Shown here: piece after piece, positions 1 through 9,452 of the stretch
How positions within the stretch are numbered: the stretch's first letter is position 1
Layout: the number at the start of each line of letters is the position of its first letter
Assembly: GCF_002865645.1 (NCBI RefSeq)
Contig: NW_020194625.1
Span: forward strand, 124,001-188,000
Direction: 5' to 3'
DNA length: 64,000 nucleotides
DNA from: Hyaloscypha bicolor E
Taxonomy: Eukaryota; Ascomycota; Leotiomycetes; Helotiales; Hyaloscyphaceae
Position numbers and translations under genes: made by a program
The notes under the pieces: generated by a model
What the model saw: the letters and a program-made list of their open reading frames with translations, nothing else
Database searches by the model: none
What the model was told of the DNA's origin: nothing

Positions 1-110
1 AGTTAATTATAATTAATTATAATTTGATTTAGTAGATTTTGACTTGATTTGATTTAATTATAATTATAATTAATTATAATTAACTATAATTATTACGTAA
101 TACTAAGAAA
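1..110. repeat. Left copy of a 55-bp direct repeat, AT-rich
   Basis: Bases 1-55 align without gaps to 1088-1142. Nearly all differences are G on the right and A on the left within TG or TA steps, the RIP signature read on this strand. The repeat is followed by an imperfect run of TAATTATAAT-like units to about 100. The pair encloses about 1.0 kb and may be the ends of an element, but no flanking target duplication can be checked because the window starts here. Confidence 0.55.
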
Positions 111-285
111 ACTTGAATTTCTCAAGTATTACGAGTACAAGATCTAGGGCCTGGAAGGCGTGGTTAGACTATCTCTATTTCGACGATTCAAAGCTAAAGA
201 GAGAAGAGGATCTCGAAGGAGCCTCGGATCTAAATAATCGCGAGCTACGCACGGGCCCACGTGCTAACTTAAGCTCGGGGTCACG

Positions 286-540
286 TGTAACCATCAGGTG
301 ACTACAGATGCCTCGCTCAGATGCCAGATGCCTTGCTAGCTTTAGTCTAACCCCTACTAGTACCGTATATTATAATAACCGTAATATCAAGTAACTTAAA
401 TAATTATTAAATAACTAACAGCTATATTAATAAGATATAAACAAAGCTTATAAAATATATATAAGAGTATAAAGCTAGTCTAAATCTGGTATAAAAAACT
501 AGTTATCTTCCTTAGAAACCTCTTCTTTATCCTTTTTATT
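286..540 (+). repeat. Possible LTR fragment related to Gypsy B LTRs
   Basis: Bases 307-333 (AGATGCCTCG, then AGATGCCAGATGCCT) closely match 26,879-26,905 inside the Gypsy B 5' LTR. The upstream start TGTAACC at 286 resembles the TGTTACG start of that LTR, and a TCTTCCTTAG segment follows near 505 as it does in the LTR. The far end is not defined and no target duplication was found, so the element type is inferred. An open stretch at 113-301 begins with TTG and looks fortuitous. Confidence 0.35.
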
Positions 541-1062
541 CTTATTTTCTGCTTTTTTTATTTCTCCCTACTTTGAGGGATATTAAGATTAATTAAAGAT
601 TATTGAGACATTTTCGAATATATCGAGTAAAAATAAGTAAGTTTATAGTCAAAAGCTTCTTAATTGGAGCTATAGTTATTGAGATATTTATATATAAAAT
701 AAGAGGAAAGGGAATAACTTGAGGAAAATCACTTATTTATATATAAAACCTCTAGAATCTAGAAGATTCTTTAATAAGCGTCTAATTAGATACAACCCCC
801 TAATATTAAAGCGCCCATTTATGAGAGGGCCTATTTTTAACTATTTTATTTATAATAATAAGATTTATAAGATAGCGAGAAATTACGAGAAAATCGAGGA
901 GGTTTTAGCGCTTTCGGCTAGTGCCGCTTCGCTTGCCAAGCGGCACGATACCCGATTTAGTAAGAAGCACCTTAAGCGATACCGGATATAGGCTAGCCTA
1001 AGCCTTATTTTAGCCTTATTTCGCTTTTCTAATCTCCGAGCATACGTGCACGGTCACGTGAC
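541..1062. other. AT-rich stretch without recognised gene
   Basis: Mostly AT-rich DNA. An open frame at 719-991 (90 codons) starts at TTG, is rich in Lys, Ile and Tyr, and resembles nothing I know; I do not call it a gene. The last 150 bases return to ordinary composition. Confidence 0.5.
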
Positions 1063-1180
1063 TAAATAATTAACTATAATCAATTATAGTTGATTATAGT
1101 TGATTATGATTTGATTAAGTAGATTTTGACTTGATTTGATTTGATTCAGAGGCGATAATCAAATCAAGCTAAATCATTTG
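1063..1180. repeat. Right copy of the direct repeat, with an adjoining inverted repeat
   Basis: Bases 1088-1142 repeat 1-55 and are the less mutated copy. Immediately after, AATCAAATCAAGCT at about 1157-1170 is the reverse complement of the AGNTTGATTTGATT-type sequence at about 1126-1147, so the end of the repeat could fold into a hairpin around the GGCG loop. Confidence 0.5.
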
Positions 1181-1334
1181 ACACACTGCAAGTAATGTAT
1201 ACAAACCAAGTGAGATCAGCGGGCCGGCCCGTAGGTCAAGGCTTAAGCGAGTCCAGGTCGTAACATGATATTATTAAAGGCTATCGTTGGTAGGTTTCCC
1301 AAGGAGTTCTTAATATAGAATAGCAGGGCTATAA
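1181..1334. other. Ordinary-composition DNA, no gene seen
   Basis: No open frame of useful length, no RNA gene and no repeat recognised. Confidence 0.4.
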
Positions 1335-1635
1335 AAGCCGAAACTATTTTTAGATTCGGAGTACTACAATTGCAAGTAGATCAGGTTGAAATACTATACT
1401 ATAGAGTAATCATGCCTGAAGTATATTACTTTAATATACTACAAGATAGCGTACGTGCCTTATTTATACTTCAGGCCCGAGTACTCTCAGCTATAGTACT
1501 GTAACTAAGAGTACGTTAGCTTGTAGGACTATACCTCAGAGTATTACAGGATAACGTACACGGTTTTTTCATACCTTAGCCCCGAGTAACTTACTCTTAG
1601 TAGTAATACCATAACTGAGCATGTGCTTTAATATT
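1335..1635. repeat. Degenerate tandem repeat, period about 104 bp
   Basis: The segment starting at 1437 (TACTACAAGATAGCGTACG) recurs at 1541 (TATTACAGGATAACGTACA). Both are followed by a similar CTTCAGGCCCGAGTA / CTTAGCCCCGAGTAA part and by AGTACTGTAACTAAGAG / AGTAATACCATAACTGAG. A weaker earlier unit precedes 1437. Differences are mainly transitions. No coding potential is visible. Confidence 0.55.
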
Positions 1636-2092
1636 AATTTCTAGATATCGAACTAATTACTTAAAATATCTTGCTAGTAATACGGATTTCCGGTTTCTCT
1701 AACCTTGCTTGTCTTGTCAAATCTATACTAATAATTCCCGTAATAGTCTTCTAGAGTGGACAATTCTTCTAGGATTTCTCTCCAGCTTAAGCCCCTCCCG
1801 AGAAGTTTCTACACTTTGTTCTTCCACAGGTAACTATGCGCCAGCCTTGAACTACTATTAGTTCCCGGAGGCGGTTACTGGGGTTCTCCGCGAGAGCTAG
1901 TTGAGGACTTGGGAGCCAAAACGGGATCCCCACACCAATCTGCGTTAAGTGCCTATTTCGGCTCCCCCTTTACCGACGGGCCGGAGCCAATTTAAGCTCC
2001 TGACATACTAGCTATATTTAGTATTATTATAGGAACCCATTCCGACACCCTTTAGTAAAAGGTGCGCTGGTGAGAATCATAGGGAGAGTGAG
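1636..2092. other. Non-coding stretch with repeated GGAGCC/GGCTCC blocks
   Basis: No gene recognised. The motif GGAGCCAA or its reverse complement recurs near 1910, 1960 and 1984, giving local dyad symmetry; function unknown. Confidence 0.35.
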
Positions 2093-2515
2093 TGAGGGGC
2101 CGAACGCTGGCGTTGGAAAGGGAGCAGAAAATTGGCGCCCTGACGCTGGCGTATCCGTTTCGCTGGCGCTTGAGGAACGTCGGCGTCAGGGATGGGGGGC
2201 ATCATTCGGCTCCCCGACGCTGGCGCATCCATTTCGCTGGGTTTCTTGGGTATTGTAGTACATATAGGAGTTGAGAGCACCTGTGAGAGGATCTTGACTT
2301 CCGATGTAAGAACTTCTCATAATGTACAATAGTGTCATAGTTTAGCAAGCCGCATAGCAGCCAAATGGCAGCTGGGACGGTCTATGAATTCAAGTCAAGT
2401 CAAGTCAAGCATCCATTTCGCTGGCTCTTGACGAACGCCGGCGAATAGAGCAAAATTCGGCGCCCTGACGCTAGCGTATTTGCTCCCTGGACGCTGGAGA
2501 GCGCTAGCGAAAGGG
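2093..2515. repeat. GC-rich interspersed repeat block
   Basis: Two related segments share GCGCCCTGACGCT (2136 and 2461), GCATCCATTTCGCTGG (2225 and 2409) and many GACGCTGGCG words in both orientations. Open frames on both strands here are by-products of the repeat and of GC content. A run of CAAGT units lies at about 2394-2408. It is far more GC-rich than its neighbours. Confidence 0.5.
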
Positions 2516-2550
2516 ATGTGTTAGCCTTAGGCTGAAATATTTTTGCTGCT

Positions 2551-2710
2551 GATGATCTGACCTAAAAGGTCAGAACATCGGGTTAGTTCCATTCTATTAA
2601 GGAAATTTTTAGCGTTAATGATCTGACCCGAAAGGTCAGAACATCGCCAGTTCTCTTCCTAAGGCCGAAATATTTTTGATGTTATTGATCTAACCAAAAA
2701 GGTCAGATTA
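2551..2710. repeat. Three spaced copies of a TCTGACC/GGTCAGA hairpin
   Basis: ATCTGACCTAAAAGGTCAGA and its variants occur at 2554-2573, 2620-2639 and 2687-2706, about 66 bp apart, each a 7-bp inverted repeat around a 4-6 base A-rich loop. The first two copies are followed by ACATCG. Copies 1 and 3 are preceded by a similar GAAATATTTTTG segment. The third copy has a C-to-T change in its left arm. Short inverted repeats at regular spacing could be protein-binding sites or a decayed minisatellite; nothing indicates transcription. Confidence 0.6.
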
Positions 2711-2819
2711 TACATAATCCTAGTGTTGCAGTATAGCAGTTGTTTATAAGTTGAATTCTGGTAGAGAAGCACGGGGGCCACGTTATACACGAGGCGTAGC
2801 GTGCACGACATTGTTTGTT

Positions 2820-3090
2820 TAGTCGTAGGAGAAAAATCCTCAGAGAAATTCCCTAAATGATTTCTCCTAAAATTCTAAGGCTCCTACGAGAACTCTCCTA
2901 GGAGGATTATCTTAGGAGAATTCTCCTACGATATCTACGGTCTTAAGAGCATTCTCCTAAGATCTCTAAGGTTATAGGAGAATTCTCTTAGGAGAATCCC
3001 CCTGCGACATCTACGGTCCTAAGATTATTCTCTTAAGATATATAGAGTCCTACGAGCCATAATATCCCAAGATACTTATCTCAGAAGTAA
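2820..3090. repeat. 31-bp minisatellite with dyad-symmetric core
   Basis: Units at 2911-2941, 2942-2972, 2973-3017 (with a 14-bp internal duplication) and 3018-3048 follow the pattern CTTAGGAGAATTCTCCTA then CGATATCTACGGT. Degenerate units extend to about 2820 on the left and 3090 on the right. Each unit contains a palindrome of the GGAGAATTCTCC type. Confidence 0.6.
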
Positions 3091-3411
3091 TATTCTTATA
3101 GGAGCCATGGAAATTACATCAAATGCTTCTTAGCTAACCGCGTTGTGTAATATTACGGTCACAACTCTTCTCACACTAGTTAAACGACTTCGCTGCTTTT
3201 ATGCTAATCTAATTAGGCCTGTCTTGCTAATAAAGACCGATAATGCATCGAGTGTTCTTTTGCAAGTAATGCACCGGACCTTCCCCCTTTACCCTCTGGT
3301 TAATCCCCCACTCCTCCTAGAAAAGTTCGTCACCTGAGCTCTGACAAGAGACAGCATCCACGAAAATTTCAGCATCATTTGATAGGAGAAGTTAAGCAGA
3401 CCTTAGTTGCC
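3091..3411. other. Stretch without recognised gene
   Basis: Ordinary composition. Short open frames only (for example 3143-3337 on plus), none with recognisable features. Confidence 0.35.
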
Positions 3412-3624
3412 ATGTGTTCATCCTTTACAAAACGTCTTGCTTGTGGATGTGATGTTGGGCAGCGGTGTCGCACCAATGGCTGCGATGGGGCGTATGCCAA
3501 TGCCCTATACGATGAGACATTGGATTTCGACTCAGATAAAAAATGCGAGGCACACGCATACGCCAGCCCGCCTACCAGTTCAGACAGTAGTGTATCAGAG
3601 ACCTTGTCCGAGGGAACGTCTTAG
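3412..3624 (+). CDS. Small cysteine-containing hypothetical protein (doubtful)
   Basis: An ATG at 3412 opens 70 codons. The product has six cysteines (CGCD, QRCR, NGCD and KKCE contexts plus one near the start), an acidic middle and a Ser/Thr-rich tail ending in EGTS. There is no signal peptide and no domain I recognise. The frame is open upstream of the ATG as far as 3379, so an upstream exon is possible. An overlapping frame at 3407-3643 is equally long, which weakens the call. It may be a chance frame. Confidence 0.25.
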   Translation: MCSSFTKRLACGCDVGQRCRTNGCDGAYANALYDETLDFDSDKKCEAHAYASPPTSSDSSVSETLSEGTS

Positions 3625-3811
3625 TCGGTACTGTCGGCAGTAGTCGGTAGTTTGGTTTAAAGGGGTTTACCCTGGGTTTAGTTTAATCGCATTACGTGGT
3701 CGGACGCAACTGGGGTTTCGCCAAGCACTCTAATAGCTAGACAATGAAATCTTTTGCTGCTAATATACGTTTCCCCCCATGTGCTCCTATTATACCATGG
3801 CCACTCTGAGC
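3625..3811. other. Short intergenic stretch
   Basis: Contains short direct repeats of the GTCGGTA type near 3622-3650. Nothing else seen. Confidence 0.3.
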
Positions 3812-4792
3812 ATGCCCGAGCCGGAGCTTAGCAGGAATCTATTAAAACAGGAAGCCGGATAATATCTGGTTTAATATCGGAGAAAACGCTCTAACGAAGA
3901 AGAGGTTATTGCGGCTCAGCTTATTAAGGACCTTTGTATACGGGAATACCTCGAAGTCGAAAAGGTTACCTATATCGGGACTTCTATAACTGAGGAGTAT
4001 TTGCATATTGTCTTCGACTATTATAATTCAGATTATATAGTTACTACCATTAATGCGTTCAGGGGCAAGAAGATAAGAAGGATCTTTATTTCACCTGAAA
4101 TAATAACTTATATTAACTAACTCGTCAATAACTAGATACGGTTTTATAAGACTTAGGGTATCGGATTTCCAATTAAAGACGAGATATTATAATCTTTTTA
4201 TGCCTAACTAAATGCTCTGGATGTAACTTATTTACAATATAATAGATATTTCCCCCCGGATCTACTAATCCTCGCGTGCCGCAAAACCTTATTCGCGAGA
4301 CCGGAAGTGCAGTTCCCTCTCGACCTACTCTAACTGAAGAGGACGCGACGACTTGATTCGATAAATATATATACTTTAATGCGCCGTTGTATTCCTTGGA
4401 ATGTCTGCAAGCGATTGCATATTCCTAGGGCTAGTATTGCAGTCCGAATTCTGATAGCAGCTTACGGAGATTATACGAGTTCCGCCACGCACTCGAGCAC
4501 CATACTCAACACGTACTACCAAGCGATGCTCACGACGGAGCCACTCACCGCCGATATCGCCGACGTCCCTGCCGACTTGTCCAATCCCTTCGACTACCTG
4601 ACGAATCTGTACGGCGCCTGTCTGTGGGCATGGTACTGCAAGGGTTGCATCTGTACGAGACGGCTGTGCACGCGTGAATGGGACATACACACGGGTGGGA
4701 TATCGCGAGCTGGCGAGGGAGCGGAGAGTCGAGACGGATTGGGAGATGAAAGAAGCCTTCTTTCTTCCTTTAATTCCTCGTGCTACGTCTAA
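3812..4792 (+). pseudogene. Decayed unrecognised protein-coding gene
   Basis: An ATG at 3812 is in frame with the open stretch 4379-4792. Between them this frame has ordinary-looking protein (charged start, EEEVIAAQLIKDL, then DYYNSDYIVTTINAF) broken by TAA/TAG codons, mostly where CAA or CAG would be natural, as RIP produces. The final 137 codons are open and end at 4792. I do not recognise the family; the frame continuity and the kind of stop codons are the evidence that it was once coding. The minus-strand frame 4376-4828 is its shadow. Whether the early and late parts belong to one gene is inference. Confidence 0.4.
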
Positions 4793-4862
4793 CCTACAAT
4801 GTACACCTTGACTCAAACCCTCACACAAATCTTAGGCAAGACCATCCTTGGCATCCTCCAAC

Positions 4863-6210
4863 TCAGTCGAACCCTCTCTTAGCTATCGCACCTTCCGAGT
4901 GGGGCGAAGTAAGCTTGAGTCCCACTCCGTACCGCCCCTCGAAATGACCCCTCGCTTCTGTCTGCGTCTCTATTGGTCTCTCCGTATTGCTTCGCGAAGA
5001 CAGGTCCTCAGTCCCCGTATTCTCGACCCTGAGGCTTGACATGTCCCTTGATAACTGCTGGAGCGAGACATCACTGAGGTGGCCTCCGACCTGCCTGGTT
5101 CTCCACCCAAGTCCTCGGTTTTTACCGTGGACGACCTTCCCGTCAGTAGAAACCATGAACTGTATAGCGTCGCCTGTAGCGTAGTTGTCAATGGTGGTAA
5201 TGTTTTCCTTCAAGTGGACGCCTGCTTTGGAGCAGATCCCTATACACTGGCGGGCCGTCTCCCACTCGTCCCGCAGCCTTGTAAGATCCGCAAGTTCCTC
5301 CTCTGAAGTCATAGCTGTCCTCGATTTTGCCACTAATCGGTCGATAAGATCTTTCATATACCCTTCCAACTTCGCGGCCGTAAGAGCGAGGCTATTCTTG
5401 CACTCCTGCAGGCCCTCAGTAGTGAGTCTTTCGGGTACCGCATCTTCTGGATCCATGGATCCTGGAGAGCCACTGAGCCGAGTCGTGAGCTGGATCTGAT
5501 CGATATGGTCAGACAGCTGGGCACAGATTTGGAGGCACTTTTGCGTGCTCATCCGCTCCTCCTTCATGAGTCGCAGTTCTGTTGTATCCAAGTCGGACTC
5601 CGCCACAGTGTGTCCAAATACAGTCTCGAGCTTCTCATCGATGCTTTGAAGATGCGCATCGAGATCATCAGTGGCAGTCTTTATGAGGTCTCTATAGATC
5701 TTGACGCTCTCGGCCGTAACGGAGGATTTGCGTCTACCCGGACAAGGTAATGGTTAGAACGGCTCCGGTTCTGTACAGGAATACAGAGACTCACAGGCTT
5801 GCGTCGGTGAGGGCAATAATGATGGTAGACTTGTATCCAGCTAAGAGTTGCCTGAAACCGTCGATGTCGTCACCCATGTACCTCAATTTGGCCCAGTCTC
5901 GGAAGCTGGTCCGACTGCCACCGGATCGGGACGAACACTTCGTGATTTCCTGTCCAAACTCTTTGCAGGCATTGCCGCATCATCGCAAGGGAAGATCGAG
6001 CGCAGAGAAGTCTACGTCAGTAGTGGCACTGACTGTCTCGGTGAGCGAGCCCAGAACCCCGCTCAATGCCTCTAGCTCGTCTTCGAGGTCGCGGACGCGT
6101 TTGGGGTGAAATTGAAAACTCTGGACCGTCTGGTAAAGCGCGATGCTAGACTGGAAGGCGAAGGTAGCCAAAGTCAGCAGCCCGGAAGCCACGCCTATAG
6201 GTTCTGCCAT
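4863..6210 (-). pseudogene. STAND-type fungal N-terminal (azaphilone cluster protein L-like) protein, one nonsense codon
   Basis: Exon 1 is 6210-5795 and exon 2 is 5733-4863. The 61-bp intron (5794-5734) has GTGAGT at the donor, a CTAAC branch-like site and TAG at the acceptor. Spliced length is 1287 nt, 428 residues plus stop. The start MAEPIGVASGLLTLATFAFQ is typical of the fungal STAND N-terminal domain (Helo-like) found in proteins annotated as azaphilone pigment cluster protein L. Later family-like parts are FRDWAKLRYMGDDIDGF, KEERMSTQKCLQICAQLSDH and KNRGLGWRTRQVGGHLSD. There is no NACHT/NB-ARC part, as usual for the short family members. Codon 77 is TGA (5982-5980) where the family has Arg, a C-to-T change. 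Everything else is open, so inactivation is recent or partial. The upstream GTG at 6222 is not the start. Family recognition is from memory. Confidence 0.8.
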
Positions 6211-6552
6211 TGCGTCTATCACTTCGATGCGGGGTAGGAGGTAGCGGAGACAGGCAAGAAGTTAATGCTCATATCGAGGAATCGTAGGAATTTGAGCGGG
6301 GTCATGTATGGGGCCTGTAATTAGGCGCCGGGGATGAGCGCCTATCTAGTGTGATAGAGTCCCCTGAACTGGCGCCGACCAATAGCGATATGTGGGAGCA
6401 ACTGTCGGTCACATGATTTTACCGCCCCATGGAGTTCCCTTAAATATTCTGAACTGTATCCAAGAATAGACCTCCAATTGGGAGGATTGGTCAAGCAAAT
6501 TTAGTTATGCCGCCATGCGCTTAGAGATGCACCAGCACGTGATAATACTCGT
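6211..6552. other. Upstream region of the STAND-N gene
   Basis: Would hold the minus-strand promoter. No convincing TATA or other element was identified. Confidence 0.3.
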
Positions 6553-6860
6553 AATGTTGGTAGAATTCTACCAGTACTTCAAAGACCCGTAAATAGTTAG
6601 GCGGTTTTGTCATGCCTGGAGTTGGGGAATATCGAGGAAAATGGAAAGGCGGATGGGTACGACTAGTAGAATTCTACCAGTCTTAGAAGTTTCTAGGAAG
6701 GAGGAAAGGCGGGATCGGTATAACCAGTAGATTTCTATTAGTCTTGGCTAATACCAGGAAGAAGGAAAGGCGGTATAGCCAGTAGGATTCTCCTGGTATT
6801 GGAAATATCTAGGAAGATGGAAAAGCGTTTCGGTATAGCCAGTAGAATTCTACCAGTCAG
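6553..6860. repeat. Five spaced palindromes CCAGTAGAATTCTACCAG in a ~60-bp tandem repeat
   Basis: Palindromic cores lie near 6559, 6664, 6724, 6780 and 6840. The last four are 56-60 bp apart, and each is followed by a conserved GGAAGNNGGAAAGGCGG-type segment. The first core is the perfect 14-mer GGTAGAATTCTACC; the third and fourth carry changes. This is a decaying minisatellite with a binding-site-like palindrome. Confidence 0.65.
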
Positions 6861-6959
6861 TGTTAGATATATTTAGAAAGGAAGGAAAAGCAGATCTGTA
6901 TGGCTAATCTCTTTCCCCTTCCCAATTCCCCATTAAGCACCACCATATTTAATACTGGG

Positions 6960-7139
6960 CTAGCTAGAGCTGTTTATAGATTTGGCTTTCTTCCTACTCT
7001 TGTTCTTCTTGCGCTTGGGTTTACACGAGCGGTCCCCCCGTTTATTTGGGTCACAGTAGCTATTATTGCCAGATCTAGCCGTGGCGTTATTAGTAATATG
7101 GACTGCTCCTAATACGCAGACTTGCCTGTTATAATAGAG
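6960..7139 (-). pseudogene. Possible C-terminal coding remnant, Lys/Arg-rich
   Basis: Reading minus from 7139, an open stretch of 59 codons ends at TAG (6962-6960). It has balanced amino-acid use, Asn-rich and Cys-containing, then a basic tail with KRKKNKSRKKAK, unlike the Ile/Tyr/Lys noise of AT-rich frames. Immediately upstream there are in-frame stops in AT-rich sequence, consistent with decay. No family recognised. The plus-strand frame at 6900-7112 is the competing reading. Confidence 0.25.
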
Positions 7140-9447
7140 TTACTAATAATTAATATTTGAAGTAAAGTACCCTATAGGCTAATATAAATATTATTATTCC
7201 GTAGATTTTCAAGGAACAGGTATAGCAAGGCCAAAGACTACAAAAACTCGAAAATTACCTTCTTATAGATCAAGTTAATTTATTAATAAAGGAGCTACTA
7301 TTAAATAGCAACTAGCCAAAACCTTTGCAAGATATATTTAATAACTATAATTTAGAGAATAATATATTAAATAGTAAAGAATTAGGGATTAGATTAATCT
7401 TATTTATAAACTAACTTAAGAACTAGATATTATAAGAAACTTATACTTATATTATACTATTTATATTTCAAGATATAGTAGTTAGGCCAATTACTTGTAA
7501 TAGTCTTAGTTATTTAATAAAGAACCAAGAAAGTTATAAAGATATAATAAAATATTTATATATAATATACTTTTATATAGATTAAATAAGCTATTATAGG
7601 AAGCTATAAATTAATAATATAATAATTAGTAAATTTTCATTTTAGTAAAATATTAGAGTTAGCCTAAAATTATACAAGCTATTTTTATAATTTAATTAAG
7701 CCATTTCTAATTCTATATTATTAATTTACCCTAAAGTCTTTTTCGGGCTACTTTAAATCCTCTATAAATAGCTAACGTCTTTCTATAAGCAGGTATCTTA
7801 CCTTATTTAGAAATAGCTACCTGTTTATAAATAGAAATTCATATATATTCGATATTATAACTTTATAAGTTATAATTCAATAGCTATAAAGGTTATATTA
7901 CTGGCTTTATAAGTAATAATTATATTAGAATTAGAAATTATATATAATTCTATAGTATTATTATAATAAGGCTATTTATATAATAGTACTAGTTAGTTTT
8001 AGAGAGCTATATATTCTAATTTATATTTAGAAATATATATACTAAATATATAAAGAAATACTAGGTTTTTAATTTTTCTATTACTTTCTAATATAAATAA
8101 CTAGACTATTATAACTAATTATAATATACTAATTACTATTTTAGTAAAAAATAATAAGTATTTCTTCTATTTTAATAAGTAATAGCTTTATATATACTTG
8201 CTATTCTTTTATTCTATACTTATAAATATATTTTTAAAAGACTTATAAATAGGTTATATTACTTTTAAAAATAAATAAATAAACTTTTAATATAAAAGCT
8301 TATAATATATTTATAAGGTAATATTATAGCCTCTTCTGAGCCTAATATTATCTTTAATATAATTTACTAAGATTCAAGTAATATCTAGTATATCTCTATT
8401 ATAAATTACTTGTCTATAGCTTTATTTCCTTTTCTTTAATTATACTTTATAATTATTATACTTTATAATTATTATACTTTATAATTATTATACTTTATAA
8501 TTATTATACTTTATAATTATTATTATACTTTATAATTATTATACTTTATAATTATTATACTTTTTTTAATACCTTTCTCTAACTGCCTTGCCTTTTTATA
8601 ATTACCTATACTATATTTACTATAACCTAATCATGTTCTAATATAGCTAATAAGGCAAGTTACTAAAAAGAGAAAATCATAAAAGTAATAATATAAGGAA
8701 ATATAATTATTTACTTATAATTATAACAAATAATTAACTATTTCCGAAAGCTAGATAAGCTTCCTAGAATACTAAATAAGAGCCTTATTATCCCTAAGAT
8801 AAATCAGATATTTTATCTAAGTATCTTATAAGAAAAAAAGATTATAAGTAATCTAGTATTTCTATTAGCTACTTTAGATAAAAGCCTAAAGATTATAGCT
8901 ATTTATATTAAAGAATATTATAATAGAAAAGAAATTATAATTTAGATAATATTAAATATAGAAGATTTCTTAGTAATTATATAAGAGTTTATTATATTTA
9001 TAAAAATCTTAAAATAAGCTATATAGTAAGATTAATATTCTAACTAAATTCCAAAATATAACTAATTTGCTTTTTAGAGAATTCGAAAACCAAGAATATT
9101 AAGGCTCTTTTTTAATAAGTTATTATTCTAGACTTATACTAGATTCTATTATAACTATAATTATAGTATAGAGAGATCTAGAAAACTATTAAAAGACTAG
9201 CCTTTATTATTTAATTATATAAGGCAATTAATAGCAAGTTTATTAAGGCCAGGTTAGAATTAATAAAAAGTAATTTAAAGAATAATAGAGATAGAATAAG
9301 AGCTCTATATATTTTCTTTATTAAGCTAAAAGACATATTTGATCTTTATATAAAAACAGGCAAAATATATAAAATAGTTAGAGAGATTATTAAATAGGCC
9401 CACGAATTTCCCTTAATTACTTTTAATATAGCTCTTTAAAGCTTAAT
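7140..9447. other. AT-rich decayed repeat DNA
   Basis: Strongly AT-rich with TAA/TAG stops in every frame, like the retrotransposon block at 15.4-64 kb, so probably RIP-degraded transposon. I could not assign it to a family. Confidence 0.5.
8443..8557. repeat. 16-bp tandem repeat, seven copies
   Basis: TACTTTATAATTATTA repeats exactly at 8443, 8459, 8475, 8491 and 8507, then after a 3-bp TTA insertion at 8526 and 8542. The near-perfect identity within decayed surroundings indicates recent expansion by slippage. Confidence 0.9.
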
Positions 9448-9452
9448 ACTAG

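Noticed and set aside
1..110. Telomere or subtelomere end at the left edge
   Set aside because: No TTAGGG-type array is present; the AT-rich repeats do not resemble telomeric DNA.
719..991. 90-codon open frame as a gene
   Set aside because: Starts at TTG, lies in AT-rich decayed DNA and has no recognisable feature.
2551..2710. CRISPR-like spaced repeats
   Set aside because: Only three degenerate copies, each itself a hairpin, in a clearly eukaryotic (fungal) context with no cas genes.
4376..4828. 150-codon minus frame as a gene
   Set aside because: Antisense to the decayed plus-strand frame, which has better continuity; no domain recognised.
4863..5606. Independent short gene starting at 5606
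   Set aside because: The apparent start is GTG; exon 2 of the spliced gene runs through it in the same frame from the canonical intron.
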